From Cyanobacteria bacterium UBA8803 (lineage in GTDB: Bacteria > Cyanobacteriota > Cyanobacteriia > Cyanobacteriales > Coleofasciculaceae), in assembly GCA_003505715.1 (NCBI GenBank), contig DNXU01000403.1, positions 4,012 through 9,387 on the forward strand: a stretch of DNA of 5,376 nt, read 5' to 3'. The position numbers and the translations under genes are program-made. The notes beneath the pieces were generated by a model. The model was given only the letters and a program-made list of their open reading frames with translations. It ran no database searches and had not been told where the DNA came from. This document shows, piece by piece, positions 1 to 5,224 of this stretch. Position 1 is the first letter of the stretch. Every line of letters begins with the position of its first letter.

Positions 1-30
1 TCCCTCATCCCTCACCCCCTCACTCCCTCA
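1..30. repeat. Degenerate CCCTCA short tandem repeat
   Basis: Four head-to-tail units are visible: TCCCTCA, TCCCTCA, CCCCCTCA and CTCCCTCA (7, 7, 8 and 8 bp). The first two are identical. This resembles the short tandemly repeated repetitive (STRR) heptamers common between genes of filamentous cyanobacteria. The array may continue past the left edge of the window. A similar pyrimidine-rich stretch (CCCTCATCACCCC) occurs just before dnaB at 1675-1687. No function can be read from it. Confidence 0.6.
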
Positions 31-40
31 GAGCAAAATG

Positions 41-57
41 CCTCATCATAGATGAGG
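41..57. other. Short perfect hairpin upstream of gloB
   Basis: CCTCATC (41-47) and GATGAGG (51-57) form a perfect 7-bp stem with a 3-nt ATA loop, extendable by a G-T pair at 40/58. It lies 26 nt before the gloB start and is not followed by a run of T. It could be the end of the upstream transcript or a structure in the gloB leader. The sequence does not decide between these. Confidence 0.5.
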
Positions 58-67
58 TGGTTTACAC

Positions 68-74
68 GAGGGAG
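68..74 (+). promoter_or_regulatory. Ribosome binding site of gloB
   Basis: GAGGGAG matches the anti-Shine-Dalgarno region well and is separated by 8 nt from the ATG at 83. It supports that ATG as the gloB start. Confidence 0.7.
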
Positions 75-82
75 TAATAAAG

Positions 83-856
83 ATGGAGGTCACCAGGCTA
101 AGCGCACTTTCTGACAACTATATCTTTTTGCTGCACGACCCCAAGCAAAACCTAGCTGCTGTGGTTGACCCGGCAGAGGCTCAACCAGTGCTGCGGTGTT
201 TGTCAGAACTCGGTGCTGAATTGGTAGCAATTTTTAATACTCACCATCATATGGATCATGTTGGCGGCAATCAGCAGTTGATGCAGCGTTTTCCTAATGT
301 CCGCATTTATGGAGGCGTTGAGGACAAAGGCAGAATTCCCGGTCAACAGGTATTTTTACAAGAGGGAGATACAGTTGAGTTTGCAGGCTGTGTTGCCGAG
401 GTCTTGTTTGTCCCCGGACATACCAGGGGACATATCGCCTATTATTTTCCTCCCGTGGAGCAGGGGGAAACAGGCGAACTATTCTGCGGTGATACGTTAT
501 TTGCAGGCGGCTGCGGCAGGCTTTTTGAAGGGTCGCCCACCCAGATGGTAAATTCCTTAAGCAAATTGCGATCGCTACCCGATAACACAAGAGTCTGGTG
601 CGCTCACGAATATACCCTGAAAAATCTGCAATTTGCTCTGAGTGTAGATGCCTCCAACCCAGACTTACAAACTCGCTATGCTGAAGTTGAGGAAGCCAGA
701 CGCCGTTTAGAGGCAACGGTGCCATCCTGGCTGGGGATTGAAAAACGCACCAATCCCTTTTTGCGCTGGGAACAACCAACACTACAAGCCGCAGCCAAGT
801 CAAAAGACCCAGTACAGACATTTGCACGACTGCGGGGGATGAAGGAGCGGTTTTAA
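83..856 (+). CDS. gloB: Hydroxyacylglutathione hydrolase (glyoxalase II)
   Basis: A 257-aa cytosolic metallo-beta-lactamase-fold enzyme that hydrolyses S-D-lactoylglutathione to D-lactate and glutathione, the second step of methylglyoxal detoxification. The dinuclear metal site is complete: the motif T53-H-H-H-M-D-H59 supplies His54, His56, Asp58 and His59. His113 (in VPGHTRGH), Asp137 (in [12 protein letters not shown]) and His175 (in CAHEYTLKN) supply the rest. The C-terminal end (LRGMKERF) keeps Arg251 and Lys254, which in this family bind the glutathione carboxylates. Together with Arg146 and Tyr177 they separate true glyoxalase II from generic MBL hydrolases. Length is normal for the family (about 250-260 aa). 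The ATG is preceded by a good Shine-Dalgarno. The gene stands alone, 96 nt before rplI, with no visible functional link to it. One HIP1 site (568-575) lies inside. Identification is secure. In vivo substrate preference is inferred from the family. Confidence 0.95.
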   Translation: MEVTRLSALSDNYIFLLHDPKQNLAAVVDPAEAQPVLRCLSELGAELVAIFNTHHHMDHVGGNQQLMQRFPNVRIYGGVEDKGRIPGQQVFLQEGDTVEFAGCVAEVLFVPGHTRGHIAYYFPPVEQGETGELFCGDTLFAGGCGRLFEGSPTQMVNSLSKLRSLPDNTRVWCAHEYTLKNLQFALSVDASNPDLQTRYAEVEEARRRLEATVPSWLGIEKRTNPFLRWEQPTLQAAAKSKDPVQTFARLRGMKERF

Positions 857-868
857 CCATTTTTAGTC

Positions 869-876
869 GCGATCGC
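869..876. repeat. HIP1 octamer (GCGATCGC), one of six
   Basis: This copy is intergenic and sits in a 10-bp palindrome CGCGATCGCG (868-877). Further exact copies lie at 568-575 (gloB), 2871-2878 (intein), 3759-3766 (dnaB C-extein), 4484-4491 and 4752-4759 (FKBP gene). HIP1 is strongly over-represented in many cyanobacterial genomes. About one per 0.9 kb here is the main taxonomic clue. The copy inside the intein suggests that the intein has been in this genome, or in another HIP1-rich one, for some time. Confidence 0.9.
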
Positions 877-923
877 GCCCCAGATTTTGGTAAGATGAAG
901 TGTTTGGCAATTGTTATTACTTC

Positions 924-939
924 GTAAGGAAGCCCTTAC
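924..939 (+). other. Stem-loop in the rplI leader
   Basis: GTAAGG (924-929) and CCTTAC (934-939) form a perfect 6-bp stem with an AAGC loop, ending 13 nt before the rplI ATG. The only strong Shine-Dalgarno-like string near rplI (TAAGGA, 925-930) is buried in the 5' arm and is about 22 nt from the ATG, too far for normal use. The hairpin could modulate translation or bring a distant site closer, but it may be chance. No clear promoter was recognised in the 857-952 gap. Confidence 0.4.
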
Positions 940-952
940 CCAAGAAAAGACT

Positions 953-1411
953 ATGGCAAAGCGCGTGCAATTAGTATTAAATCAAGACATTAGGAAGCTA
1001 GGGAAATCTGGCGATTTGGTGGAAGTCGCTCCTGGTTATGCTCGCAATTATCTACTTCCCAAAGGAATGGGAGTTTTAGCTACCCCAGGCATTCTCAAAC
1101 AGGTTGAGCGGCGTAAAGAGCTAGAGCGGCAGCGCTTAATCGAAATTAAGCAGCAATCTGAGGCTCGCAAAACGGCTTTGGAAACCATTGGTCGTTTTAC
1201 CATCCGCAAGCAAGTCGGTGAAAAAGAGTCCATCTTTGGTACTGTTACCGCTGCGGAAGTCGCCGAAGCAATTCAAGAAGCGACTAGTCAGGAAGTAGAC
1301 CGTCGCGGTATTACCCTACCGGATATTAGCAAGCTAGGTTTCTATAAGGCAGAGATCAAGCTACATCCAGAAGTGACGGCAACTGTAGAAATTCATGTTG
1401 CGCCTAACTAA
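953..1411 (+). CDS. rplI: 50S ribosomal protein L9
   Basis: A 152-aa protein of the large ribosomal subunit that binds 23S rRNA near the base of the L1 stalk and helps keep the reading frame. The N-terminal RNA-binding domain carries the L9 signature, from G-K-S-G to the [14 protein letters not shown] stretch (about residues 14-37). A long charged connecting helix follows (about 41-75, rich in E, R, K and Q). The C-terminal domain contains the GxxxSIFGTVT segment and ends in VEIHVAPN. Length is typical (about 150 aa). The start is the ATG at 953, giving MAKRVQLVL. The frame stays open back to a TTG at 911, but those 14 extra residues are not part of L9 and have no Shine-Dalgarno of their own. 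The stop codon ends one base before a large inverted-repeat element. dnaB follows downstream, the widespread rplI-dnaB order. Confidence 0.96.
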   Translation: MAKRVQLVLNQDIRKLGKSGDLVEVAPGYARNYLLPKGMGVLATPGILKQVERRKELERQRLIEIKQQSEARKTALETIGRFTIRKQVGEKESIFGTVTAAEVAEAIQEATSQEVDRRGITLPDISKLGFYKAEIKLHPEVTATVEIHVAPN

Positions 1412-1412
1412 G

Positions 1413-1538
1413 GCAGCAGGCGTGAAAATAACTGACTAGTGCTGTGAAGGCAGAAGGGGTGAAGGCAGAAGGAAAGAAAGCCTGTACAGTCAGCTTTTTA
1501 TCCTTTTGCAACTGGATAGTTATTTCCACGCCTGCTGC
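1413..1538. repeat. 126-bp nested inverted-repeat element (MITE-like or structured RNA)
   Basis: The ends form a near-perfect 21-bp inverted repeat: 1413-1433 (beginning GCAGCAGGCGTG) pairs with 1518-1538 at 20 of 21 positions, the exception being A1425 opposite C1526. Inside it, 1465-1480 (GCAGAAGGAAAGAAAG) pairs with 1494-1509 (CTTTTTATCCTTTTGC) at 15 of 16 positions, two of them G-U. The apical loop is 13 nt and contains the palindrome CTGTACAG (1482-1489). The two stems are joined by an asymmetric internal loop of 31 nt on the left and 8 nt on the right. There is no ORF of note. Possible identities are a MITE or other non-autonomous element with terminal inverted repeats, a structured small RNA, or a termination or processing structure between rplI and dnaB. 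ACTA occurs just outside both ends (1407-1410 and 1539-1542), but the left copy is offset by two bases, so a target duplication is unproven. No T-run follows the outer stem, which argues against a classic intrinsic terminator. Confidence 0.7.
1444..1472. repeat. Two-copy direct repeat, period 15 bp
   Basis: GTGAAGGCAGAAGG occurs at 1444-1457 and again exactly at 1459-1472, separated by one G. It lies in the left side of the internal loop of the nested hairpin element. Because the second copy supplies half of the inner stem, the first copy could pair in its place, giving two alternative folds. Purine-rich repeats of this kind are common in cyanobacterial intergenic DNA. Confidence 0.7.
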
Positions 1539-1549
1539 ACTAGCTAAAG

Positions 1550-1588
1550 TCTCTTTTTCTCTCTCTTTCTCTCTCCCTCTCTCTCCCT
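1550..1588. repeat. 39-nt pure polypyrimidine (CT-rich) tract
   Basis: Every base from 1550 to 1588 is C or T, mostly as CTCT and CTCCCT units. It lies between the inverted-repeat element and dnaB. Such tracts are prone to slippage and can adopt unusual DNA structures. Its complement is purine-rich, like the 1444-1480 strand of the neighbouring element. It may simply be a low-complexity expansion. Confidence 0.7.
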
Positions 1589-1692
1589 AGCCTTGAGGAA
1601 GCAGTCAGTTATTTCGCTAACATAGCGTAGCTCCACGGTAGGGGATAGTCTTTAAATTTGGAATAATTTAACCTCCCCTCATCACCCCAGCT
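1589..1692 (+). promoter_or_regulatory. dnaB upstream region with small palindromes
   Basis: AGTCAGTTATTT (1603-1614) is the reverse complement of 1426-1437 at the inner edge of the left arm of the upstream element, so a partial third arm lies here. CGCTA-ACA-TAGCG (1615-1627) is a perfect 5-bp hairpin. TTAAAT (1652-1657) and ATTTAA (1666-1671) form an operator-like inverted repeat that includes the AT-rich AATAAT (1662-1667), a possible -10 box with no convincing -35. The bases just before the dnaB ATG are pyrimidine-rich, and no Shine-Dalgarno is visible. A dnaB promoter here is plausible but unproven. Confidence 0.25.
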
Positions 1693-4200
1693 ATGTCTCA
1701 AGAAAACCTAAATTTTTCGGCATTTAGTAACTCTCTACCCCCTCAAAATATTGAGGCTGAGGAATCTATTCTGGGTGGGATTTTGTTAGATCCCGAAGCT
1801 ATCAGTCGGGTGGCTGACTTGCTTTACGCGGAAGCATTCTACATAAAGGCCCACCAAGAAATCTACAAAGCCGCTTTAACTCTTCACAGCCAGGGTAAGC
1901 CAACTGATTTGATGAGCGTTGCTACCTGGTTGTACGATCGCGAATTATTAGAAAAAGTTGGCGGTGAGAGCAAGTTAGCTCAGCTGGTAGAACGCACGGT
2001 ATCAACAGTTAATATCGACCGATATGCCGTGCTGGTGATGGATAAGTACCTGCGCCGCCGGCTTATCCAAGTCGGTAACGAGATTGCGCAGTTGGGTTAC
2101 GAGACAGCCACGGAATTGGAAATAGTTCTCGACCAAGCCGAACAAAAAATTTTCAGCCTCACCCAGACGAGTTCCAAATCGGGTCTGACGCCAATTGCTG
2201 AGACCCTCATTCAGACATTTCAGGAAATAGAAACCCGCCATCAGGGTGTAGCCTTGCCCGGTCTGCCCTCTAATTTCTATGATTTAGATGCCATCACTGG
2301 CGGTTTCCAGCGTTCTGACCTGGTTATTGTTGCTGGCAGGCCGTCTATGGGGAAATGTCTATCCAATACGACAGAGATTGTATCAGCAGATGGGAGTGTT
2401 GATACTATTGAAATTATTTATCATCGTCGTCAAGGGCAATTGTTAAGTCTGGGAAAAGATTGGAAGTTCCACTTCACCGCACCTACTGCCTTTGTAGATG
2501 ACGGCATAAAAGCCGTATATAAAGTTACAACTAGTTTGGGACGGTATGTAGAATCTACTATTACTCATCCCTACCTAACTATCAACGGATGGCGGCAGCT
2601 CTCAGAACTAAAAGTAGGCGATAAAATTGCCGTGCCGCGACAGATAGATATTTTTGGCACAGTAACCCTGCCGAAGTATAAAGTTAAGGGATTAGCATAT
2701 AGGATTGGGAATGATTGTTTAACCAGGAATTCCCCAGAACTGGTATCTCAAGAACTTGCAGCAATTAGTAAAAGCAGCAAAAATAACCTCATCCTCTGGT
2801 TGCAAGAGTTGGGTCTTGGGGAAAAGAACTCTCAGGTCAAGTTTATTCCGTCAATTGTCTTTCGCTTAGAGCGATCGCTCCTGGCATTATTTCTCAACCG
2901 TCTGTTTGCTAGAGCCGGATGGGTAAAAGTACTCAAGAGCGGTCAGGCTCAGTTGGGTTATGCAACTGTAAGCGAGAAACTAGCCAGACAGGTGCAACAT
3001 CTTTTACTAAGATTTGGTGTAGTCGCGGCTCTGAACAAGCAGTTCGTTAAGGACAGCGATATTCAGCTAGGTTGGCAGCTAGATATTACCGATACCCAAT
3101 CTATCAAAACCTTCATTTCGGAAATTGGTATTCTTGGCCAAGAAGAAGTTCTGTCTTCAGTTCAAGACACCTTAGCCAAGAATACATACCAATTCAATGG
3201 CGAGCTGATTCCCGCAGAAATTTGGCAGCAAATACTAATTGCTAAAGGAAGTGAATCTTGGCTAAGTTTAGTACAACGAGCTGGTATTGAAGAGTATAGT
3301 AATATTCCTGCCACTAAACGAGCTTTGTTGCGAGAGCAACTTTTTCAATTAGCGCTAGCTTTAGATAACCTACCACTTCAGCAGTTAGCGGCAAGCGATG
3401 TTTACTGGGATGAAATTATCGCTATTGAACCTGTTGGATATAAACAGGTTTATGATTTAACAATTCCAGAAACACACAATTTTGTGGCTAACGATATCTG
3501 CGTTCATAACACCAGTTTTGCCTTAGGAATTGCTCGCAACATTGCCGAACAATCACCAGTCGCAGTTTTTAGCTTAGAAATGTCGAAGGAACAGCTAGTG
3601 CAGCGGCTCTTAGCAAGCGAGGCAGGAATTGAAAGTAATTATTTGCGGACGGGAAGGATTAGCCAAAATCAGTGGGAACCCTTAAGCCATGCTCTGGGGA
3701 CTTTATCAGAGTTGCCGATTTTCATTGATGATACTGCCAACCCCACAGTGATGCAAATGCGATCGCAGCTACGGCGTCTCCAGGCAGAACAAGGCGGCAA
3801 GTTGGGATTAGTGTTGATCGATTACTTACAATTAATGGAAGGCAGCGGTAGCGAAAATCGCGTGCAAGAGCTGTCTAGAATTACGCGCAGCCTCAAAGGT
3901 TTGGCTCGCGAACTGCACGTCCCTATTATTGTCTTGTCCCAGCTCAGCCGAGGGGTCGAAACTCGCAACAACAAGCGACCCATGATGTCTGATTTACGTG
4001 AAAGTGGCTCCATAGAACAAGATGCTGATTTAATTATCATGCTCTACAGAGACGAATATTATTCACCAGATACCCCCGATCGCGGCATTGCAGAAGTTAT
4101 CATTACAAAACATCGTAATGGCCCAACCGGAACAGTCAAAGTCTTATTCAAGCCTGAATTTACAAAATTCTTGAATATGGCAAATAAACCAAACTATTGA
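1693..4200 (+). CDS. dnaB: Replicative DNA helicase DnaB with in-frame intein
   Basis: An 835-aa precursor. Removing the intein (residues 222-606) leaves a 221-aa N-extein and a 229-aa C-extein, a 450-aa helicase of normal length. DnaB is the hexameric ATP-driven helicase that unwinds DNA at the fork and recruits primase. The N-terminal domain starts at about residue 15 (LPPQNIEAEESILGGILL). The RecA-like domain has Walker A G215-R-P-S-M-G-K221 joined after splicing to Thr607. Walker B is LVLIDYLQL (Asp710), followed by LSQLSRGVETR and DLRESGSIEQDADLI. The second intein site known in DnaB, between DLRESG and SIEQ (4008/4009), is empty. The exteins contain no cysteine. The ATG at 1693 gives a normal N terminus (MSQENLNFS), though no Shine-Dalgarno is seen. 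Because the intein splits the ATP-binding loop, the unspliced protein should lack helicase activity, so splicing is presumably obligatory for growth. Confidence 0.97.
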   Translation: MSQENLNFSAFSNSLPPQNIEAEESILGGILLDPEAISRVADLLYAEAFYIKAHQEIYKAALTLHSQGKPTDLMSVATWLYDRELLEKVGGESKLAQLVERTVSTVNIDRYAVLVMDKYLRRRLIQVGNEIAQLGYETATELEIVLDQAEQKIFSLTQTSSKSGLTPIAETLIQTFQEIETRHQGVALPGLPSNFYDLDAITGGFQRSDLVIVAGRPSMGKCLSNTTEIVSADGSVDTIEIIYHRRQGQLLSLGKDWKFHFTAPTAFVDDGIKAVYKVTTSLGRYVESTITHPYLTINGWRQLSELKVGDKIAVPRQIDIFGTVTLPKYKVKGLAYRIGNDCLTRNSPELVSQELAAISKSSKNNLILWLQELGLGEKNSQVKFIPSIVFRLERSLLALFLNRLFARAGWVKVLKSGQAQLGYATVSEKLARQVQHLLLRFGVVAALNKQFVKDSDIQLGWQLDITDTQSIKTFISEIGILGQEEVLSSVQDTLAKNTYQFNGELIPAEIWQQILIAKGSESWLSLVQRAGIEEYSNIPATKRALLREQLFQLALALDNLPLQQLAASDVYWDEIIAIEPVGYKQVYDLTIPETHNFVANDICVHNTSFALGIARNIAEQSPVAVFSLEMSKEQLVQRLLASEAGIESNYLRTGRISQNQWEPLSHALGTLSELPIFIDDTANPTVMQMRSQLRRLQAEQGGKLGLVLIDYLQLMEGSGSENRVQELSRITRSLKGLARELHVPIIVLSQLSRGVETRNNKRPMMSDLRESGSIEQDADLIIMLYRDEYYSPDTPDRGIAEVIITKHRNGPTGTVKVLFKPEFTKFLNMANKPNY
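2356..3510 (+). mobile_element. DnaB P-loop intein, LAGLIDADG type, endonuclease apparently inactive
   Basis: A 385-aa class 1 intein (precursor residues 222-606), inserted as GRPSMGK / Cys1...His384-Asn385 / Thr-SFALG. Splicing residues are intact: Cys1 (first nucleophile), block B T68-I-T-H71-P, block F in the run VYDLTIPETHNFV, penultimate His384, terminal Asn385 and +1 Thr. Between blocks B and F lies a LAGLIDADG-like homing endonuclease region. Its first motif reads GLAYRIGND, with Asn119 where the catalytic Asp is expected (compare the usual LLGYLIGDG). Its second reads FLNRLFARAGW, with Ala187 where LFATDGW-type motifs have Asp. Loss of both acidic residues predicts no DNA cleavage, so the element is probably fixed and inherited vertically, while splicing is kept because dnaB is essential. 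The assignment of the catalytic positions rests on remembered family motifs, not on an alignment that was run. Confidence 0.92.
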
Positions 4201-4228
4201 TTAATGGTGATTGGTAATTGGTAATGGC
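4201..4228. repeat. STRR heptamers, left array (TNATNGG)
   Basis: Directly after the dnaB stop come TTAATGG, TGATTGG, TAATTGG and TAATGGC, four degenerate 7-bp units in tandem. They are the approximate reverse complement of the right array at 4254-4288. Confidence 0.75.
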
Positions 4229-4253
4229 TGAAGCAATCAACAATGAACAATTA

Positions 4254-4288
4254 CCCATTACCCATCACCCATTACCCATTACCCATTA
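4254..4288. repeat. STRR heptamers, right array (CCCATTA x5)
   Basis: Five uninterrupted 7-bp units: CCCATTA, CCCATCA, CCCATTA, CCCATTA, CCCATTA. The last three bases (TTA, 4286-4288) are the reverse complement of the TAA stop of the FKBP gene, so the array runs into that coding frame. This is a typical STRR of filamentous cyanobacteria. Copy number is likely to vary between strains. Confidence 0.9.
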
Positions 4289-4840
4289 ACTGATTCTTAA
4301 CAATTCCACATCAAAAATTAGAGTGGCATTGGGAGGAATGACACCGCCTGCGCCACGGGCACCGTAACCTAGTTCTGGGGGAATAATCAGCTGGCGACGA
4401 CCGCCCACTTTCATGGTGCCAACGCCTTCATCCCAGCCTTTTATCACTTGTCCAACACCGATTTTGAAGGAAAAGGGACTATTGCGATCGCGAGAACTAT
4501 CAAACTTCTTGCCGTCTTTCAAAGTCCCTGTGTAGTGAACTACAACGGTCTGACCTGTTTTAGGCATCGCCCCGTCTCCCTCCTCAATGTCTACATACTG
4601 TAGGCCAGAAGAAGTGGTCACAACTTCCCCATCAGGGGTCTGTTCGTCTTTTGAGCTAGTATTCATTGCAATAAGTTTTGGCTGGTCAACCGCTAGGTTA
4701 CCACTAGTTGCCTGCTCCACCACTGTAGATTGGGTAGATTGGAGTTCGTCAGCGATCGCCTTGTTACTAGTGAACCCCGATACGAGCAACAGCAGCCCGC
4801 AGAATACTATAACCCCGAAGCTAATTAGAATTTCTTTCAA
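4286..4840 (-). CDS. Exported FKBP-type peptidyl-prolyl cis-trans isomerase
   Basis: A 184-aa protein that catalyses cis-trans isomerisation of Xaa-Pro bonds, probably assisting protein folding in the periplasm or thylakoid lumen. Residues 4-22 are a hydrophobic signal or anchor helix, followed by A28-I-A30, a signal peptidase I type site (cleavage predicted before Asp31). Residues 31-73 are a polar, low-complexity linker. The FKBP domain spans about 75-184 with the usual pocket: Tyr103 (VHYTG), Phe113-Asp114 (KKFDSS), Phe125, Val132-Ile133 and Trp136 (QVIKGWDEG), Tyr159 (LGYGARG), Ile168 (GVIPPNA) and Phe176 (LIFDVELL). The start is a TTG at 4840. A strong Shine-Dalgarno lies 6 nt upstream, and an in-frame TAG only two codons upstream rules out a longer form. 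The nearest internal ATG (Met59) would lose the signal peptide. The gene lies 26 nt downstream of the phasin-like gene and is probably co-transcribed with it. Its stop codon sits in a heptamer repeat. Confidence 0.93.
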   Translation of the reverse strand: MKEILISFGVIVFCGLLLLVSGFTSNKAIADELQSTQSTVVEQATSGNLAVDQPKLIAMNTSSKDEQTPDGEVVTTSSGLQYVDIEEGDGAMPKTGQTVVVHYTGTLKDGKKFDSSRDRNSPFSFKIGVGQVIKGWDEGVGTMKVGGRRQLIIPPELGYGARGAGGVIPPNATLIFDVELLRIS

Positions 4841-4846
4841 AATCTA

Positions 4847-4853
4847 TCCTCCC
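4847..4853 (-). promoter_or_regulatory. Ribosome binding site fixing the TTG start of the FKBP gene
   Basis: On the minus strand this reads GGGAGGA, six nt before the TTG at 4840. It is among the strongest Shine-Dalgarno strings in the window. The in-frame TAG at 4846-4844 lies between it and the TTG, so initiation at TTG is well supported. Confidence 0.8.
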
Positions 4854-4866
4854 GATTTAGCTTTTC

Positions 4867-5190
4867 TTAACGCCAGAGTTTATTTTCCAGATCCCGCACT
4901 TGGCGTTCCAGGCGGTCGATACGCCCCCGCAACTCATCCATTTCCGTTTGCCGGGGTACACCTAAATCCTGCAACAGGTTACGCAGTTGCCGTTCCATGT
5001 TGGCCTCAAGGTTCCCCTGTTCCGACTTGATCTGCTGCACCATGTCATCGACAAACCCTTTGGCTTGTTCGGGGTTAATTTTCCCATCTTTTACCCATTC
5101 ATCACTCACTTCCCGTATTTTTTCTGCAACCAGTGATGTCGTGCCGACACCAACCATCAATAATTGCTTGAGCCAGTCATTATTATCCAT
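4867..5190 (-). CDS. Small phasin-like coiled-coil protein
   Basis: A 107-aa soluble, highly charged, cysteine-free protein. The N terminus (MDNNDWLKQLLMVGVGTTSL) has a short amphipathic or hydrophobic stretch (about 6-21). A helical middle follows, with the segment DEWVKDGKINPEQAKGFVDD (30-49). A C-terminal coiled coil (about 83-105) has Leu87, Ile91, Leu94, Val98, Leu101 and Leu105 spaced 4-3-4-3-4. This layout matches proteins annotated as phasin family in cyanobacteria, relatives of polyhydroxyalkanoate granule-associated proteins. Granule binding here is inference, and a general scaffold role is equally possible. The chosen start is the ATG at 5190. The frame stays open to an ATG at 5217 (nine extra residues) and a TTG at 5334, but the added sequence is polar, Pro/Lys-rich and lacks family character. 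None of these starts has a good Shine-Dalgarno, so the start is moderately sure. It is the first gene of a probable two-gene unit with the FKBP gene. Confidence 0.75.
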   Translation of the reverse strand: MDNNDWLKQLLMVGVGTTSLVAEKIREVSDEWVKDGKINPEQAKGFVDDMVQQIKSEQGNLEANMERQLRNLLQDLGVPRQTEMDELRGRIDRLERQVRDLENKLWR

Positions 5191-5224
5191 AGTCTTGTCT
5201 TGTACTTGGTTTTTCATGGGGCGG

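Larger units (their letters stand above)
4201..4288. terminator. Possible bidirectional terminator between convergent genes
   Basis: dnaB (+) and the FKBP gene (-) converge here. The two heptamer arrays are inverted relative to each other across a 25-nt spacer (4229-4253). They can form an imperfect long hairpin with roughly one mismatch per 7-bp unit (A opposite the third C of the right array). No T-run follows on either strand, so a termination role is inferred from position and foldability alone. Confidence 0.35.

Noticed and set aside
294..860. Minus-strand open frame of 188 codons opposite gloB (and a short plus frame at 297-551)
   Set aside because: It overlaps the fully motif-supported gloB, has no recognisable domain or convincing ribosome site, and its composition is that of a shadow frame.
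911..952. TTG at 911 as the rplI start
   Set aside because: It would add 14 residues foreign to L9. The ATG at 953 gives the conserved L9 N terminus.
1482..1499. Intrinsic terminator from CTGTACAG followed by TTTTT
   Set aside because: The palindrome has no loop, and the T-run is part of the inner stem of the larger element, not a free tail.
1407..1542. ACTA target-site duplication flanking the 126-bp element
   Set aside because: The left copy is offset by two bases from the repeat end and four bases is easily chance. It is noted as a hint only.
2356..3510. Reading the dnaB insertion as a gene fusion or a new domain
   Set aside because: Cys1, TxxH, the VYDLTIPETHNFV run, His-Asn and +1 Thr at an exact P-loop split identify an intein. 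Its removal restores a normal 450-aa DnaB.
4254..4288. CRISPR array
   Set aside because: The units are 7 bp with no spacers. This is a short tandem repeat.
4587..5030. Plus-strand open frame of 147 codons opposite the FKBP and phasin-like genes
   Set aside because: It spans two real minus-strand genes and their gap, and its product is low-complexity with no family resemblance.
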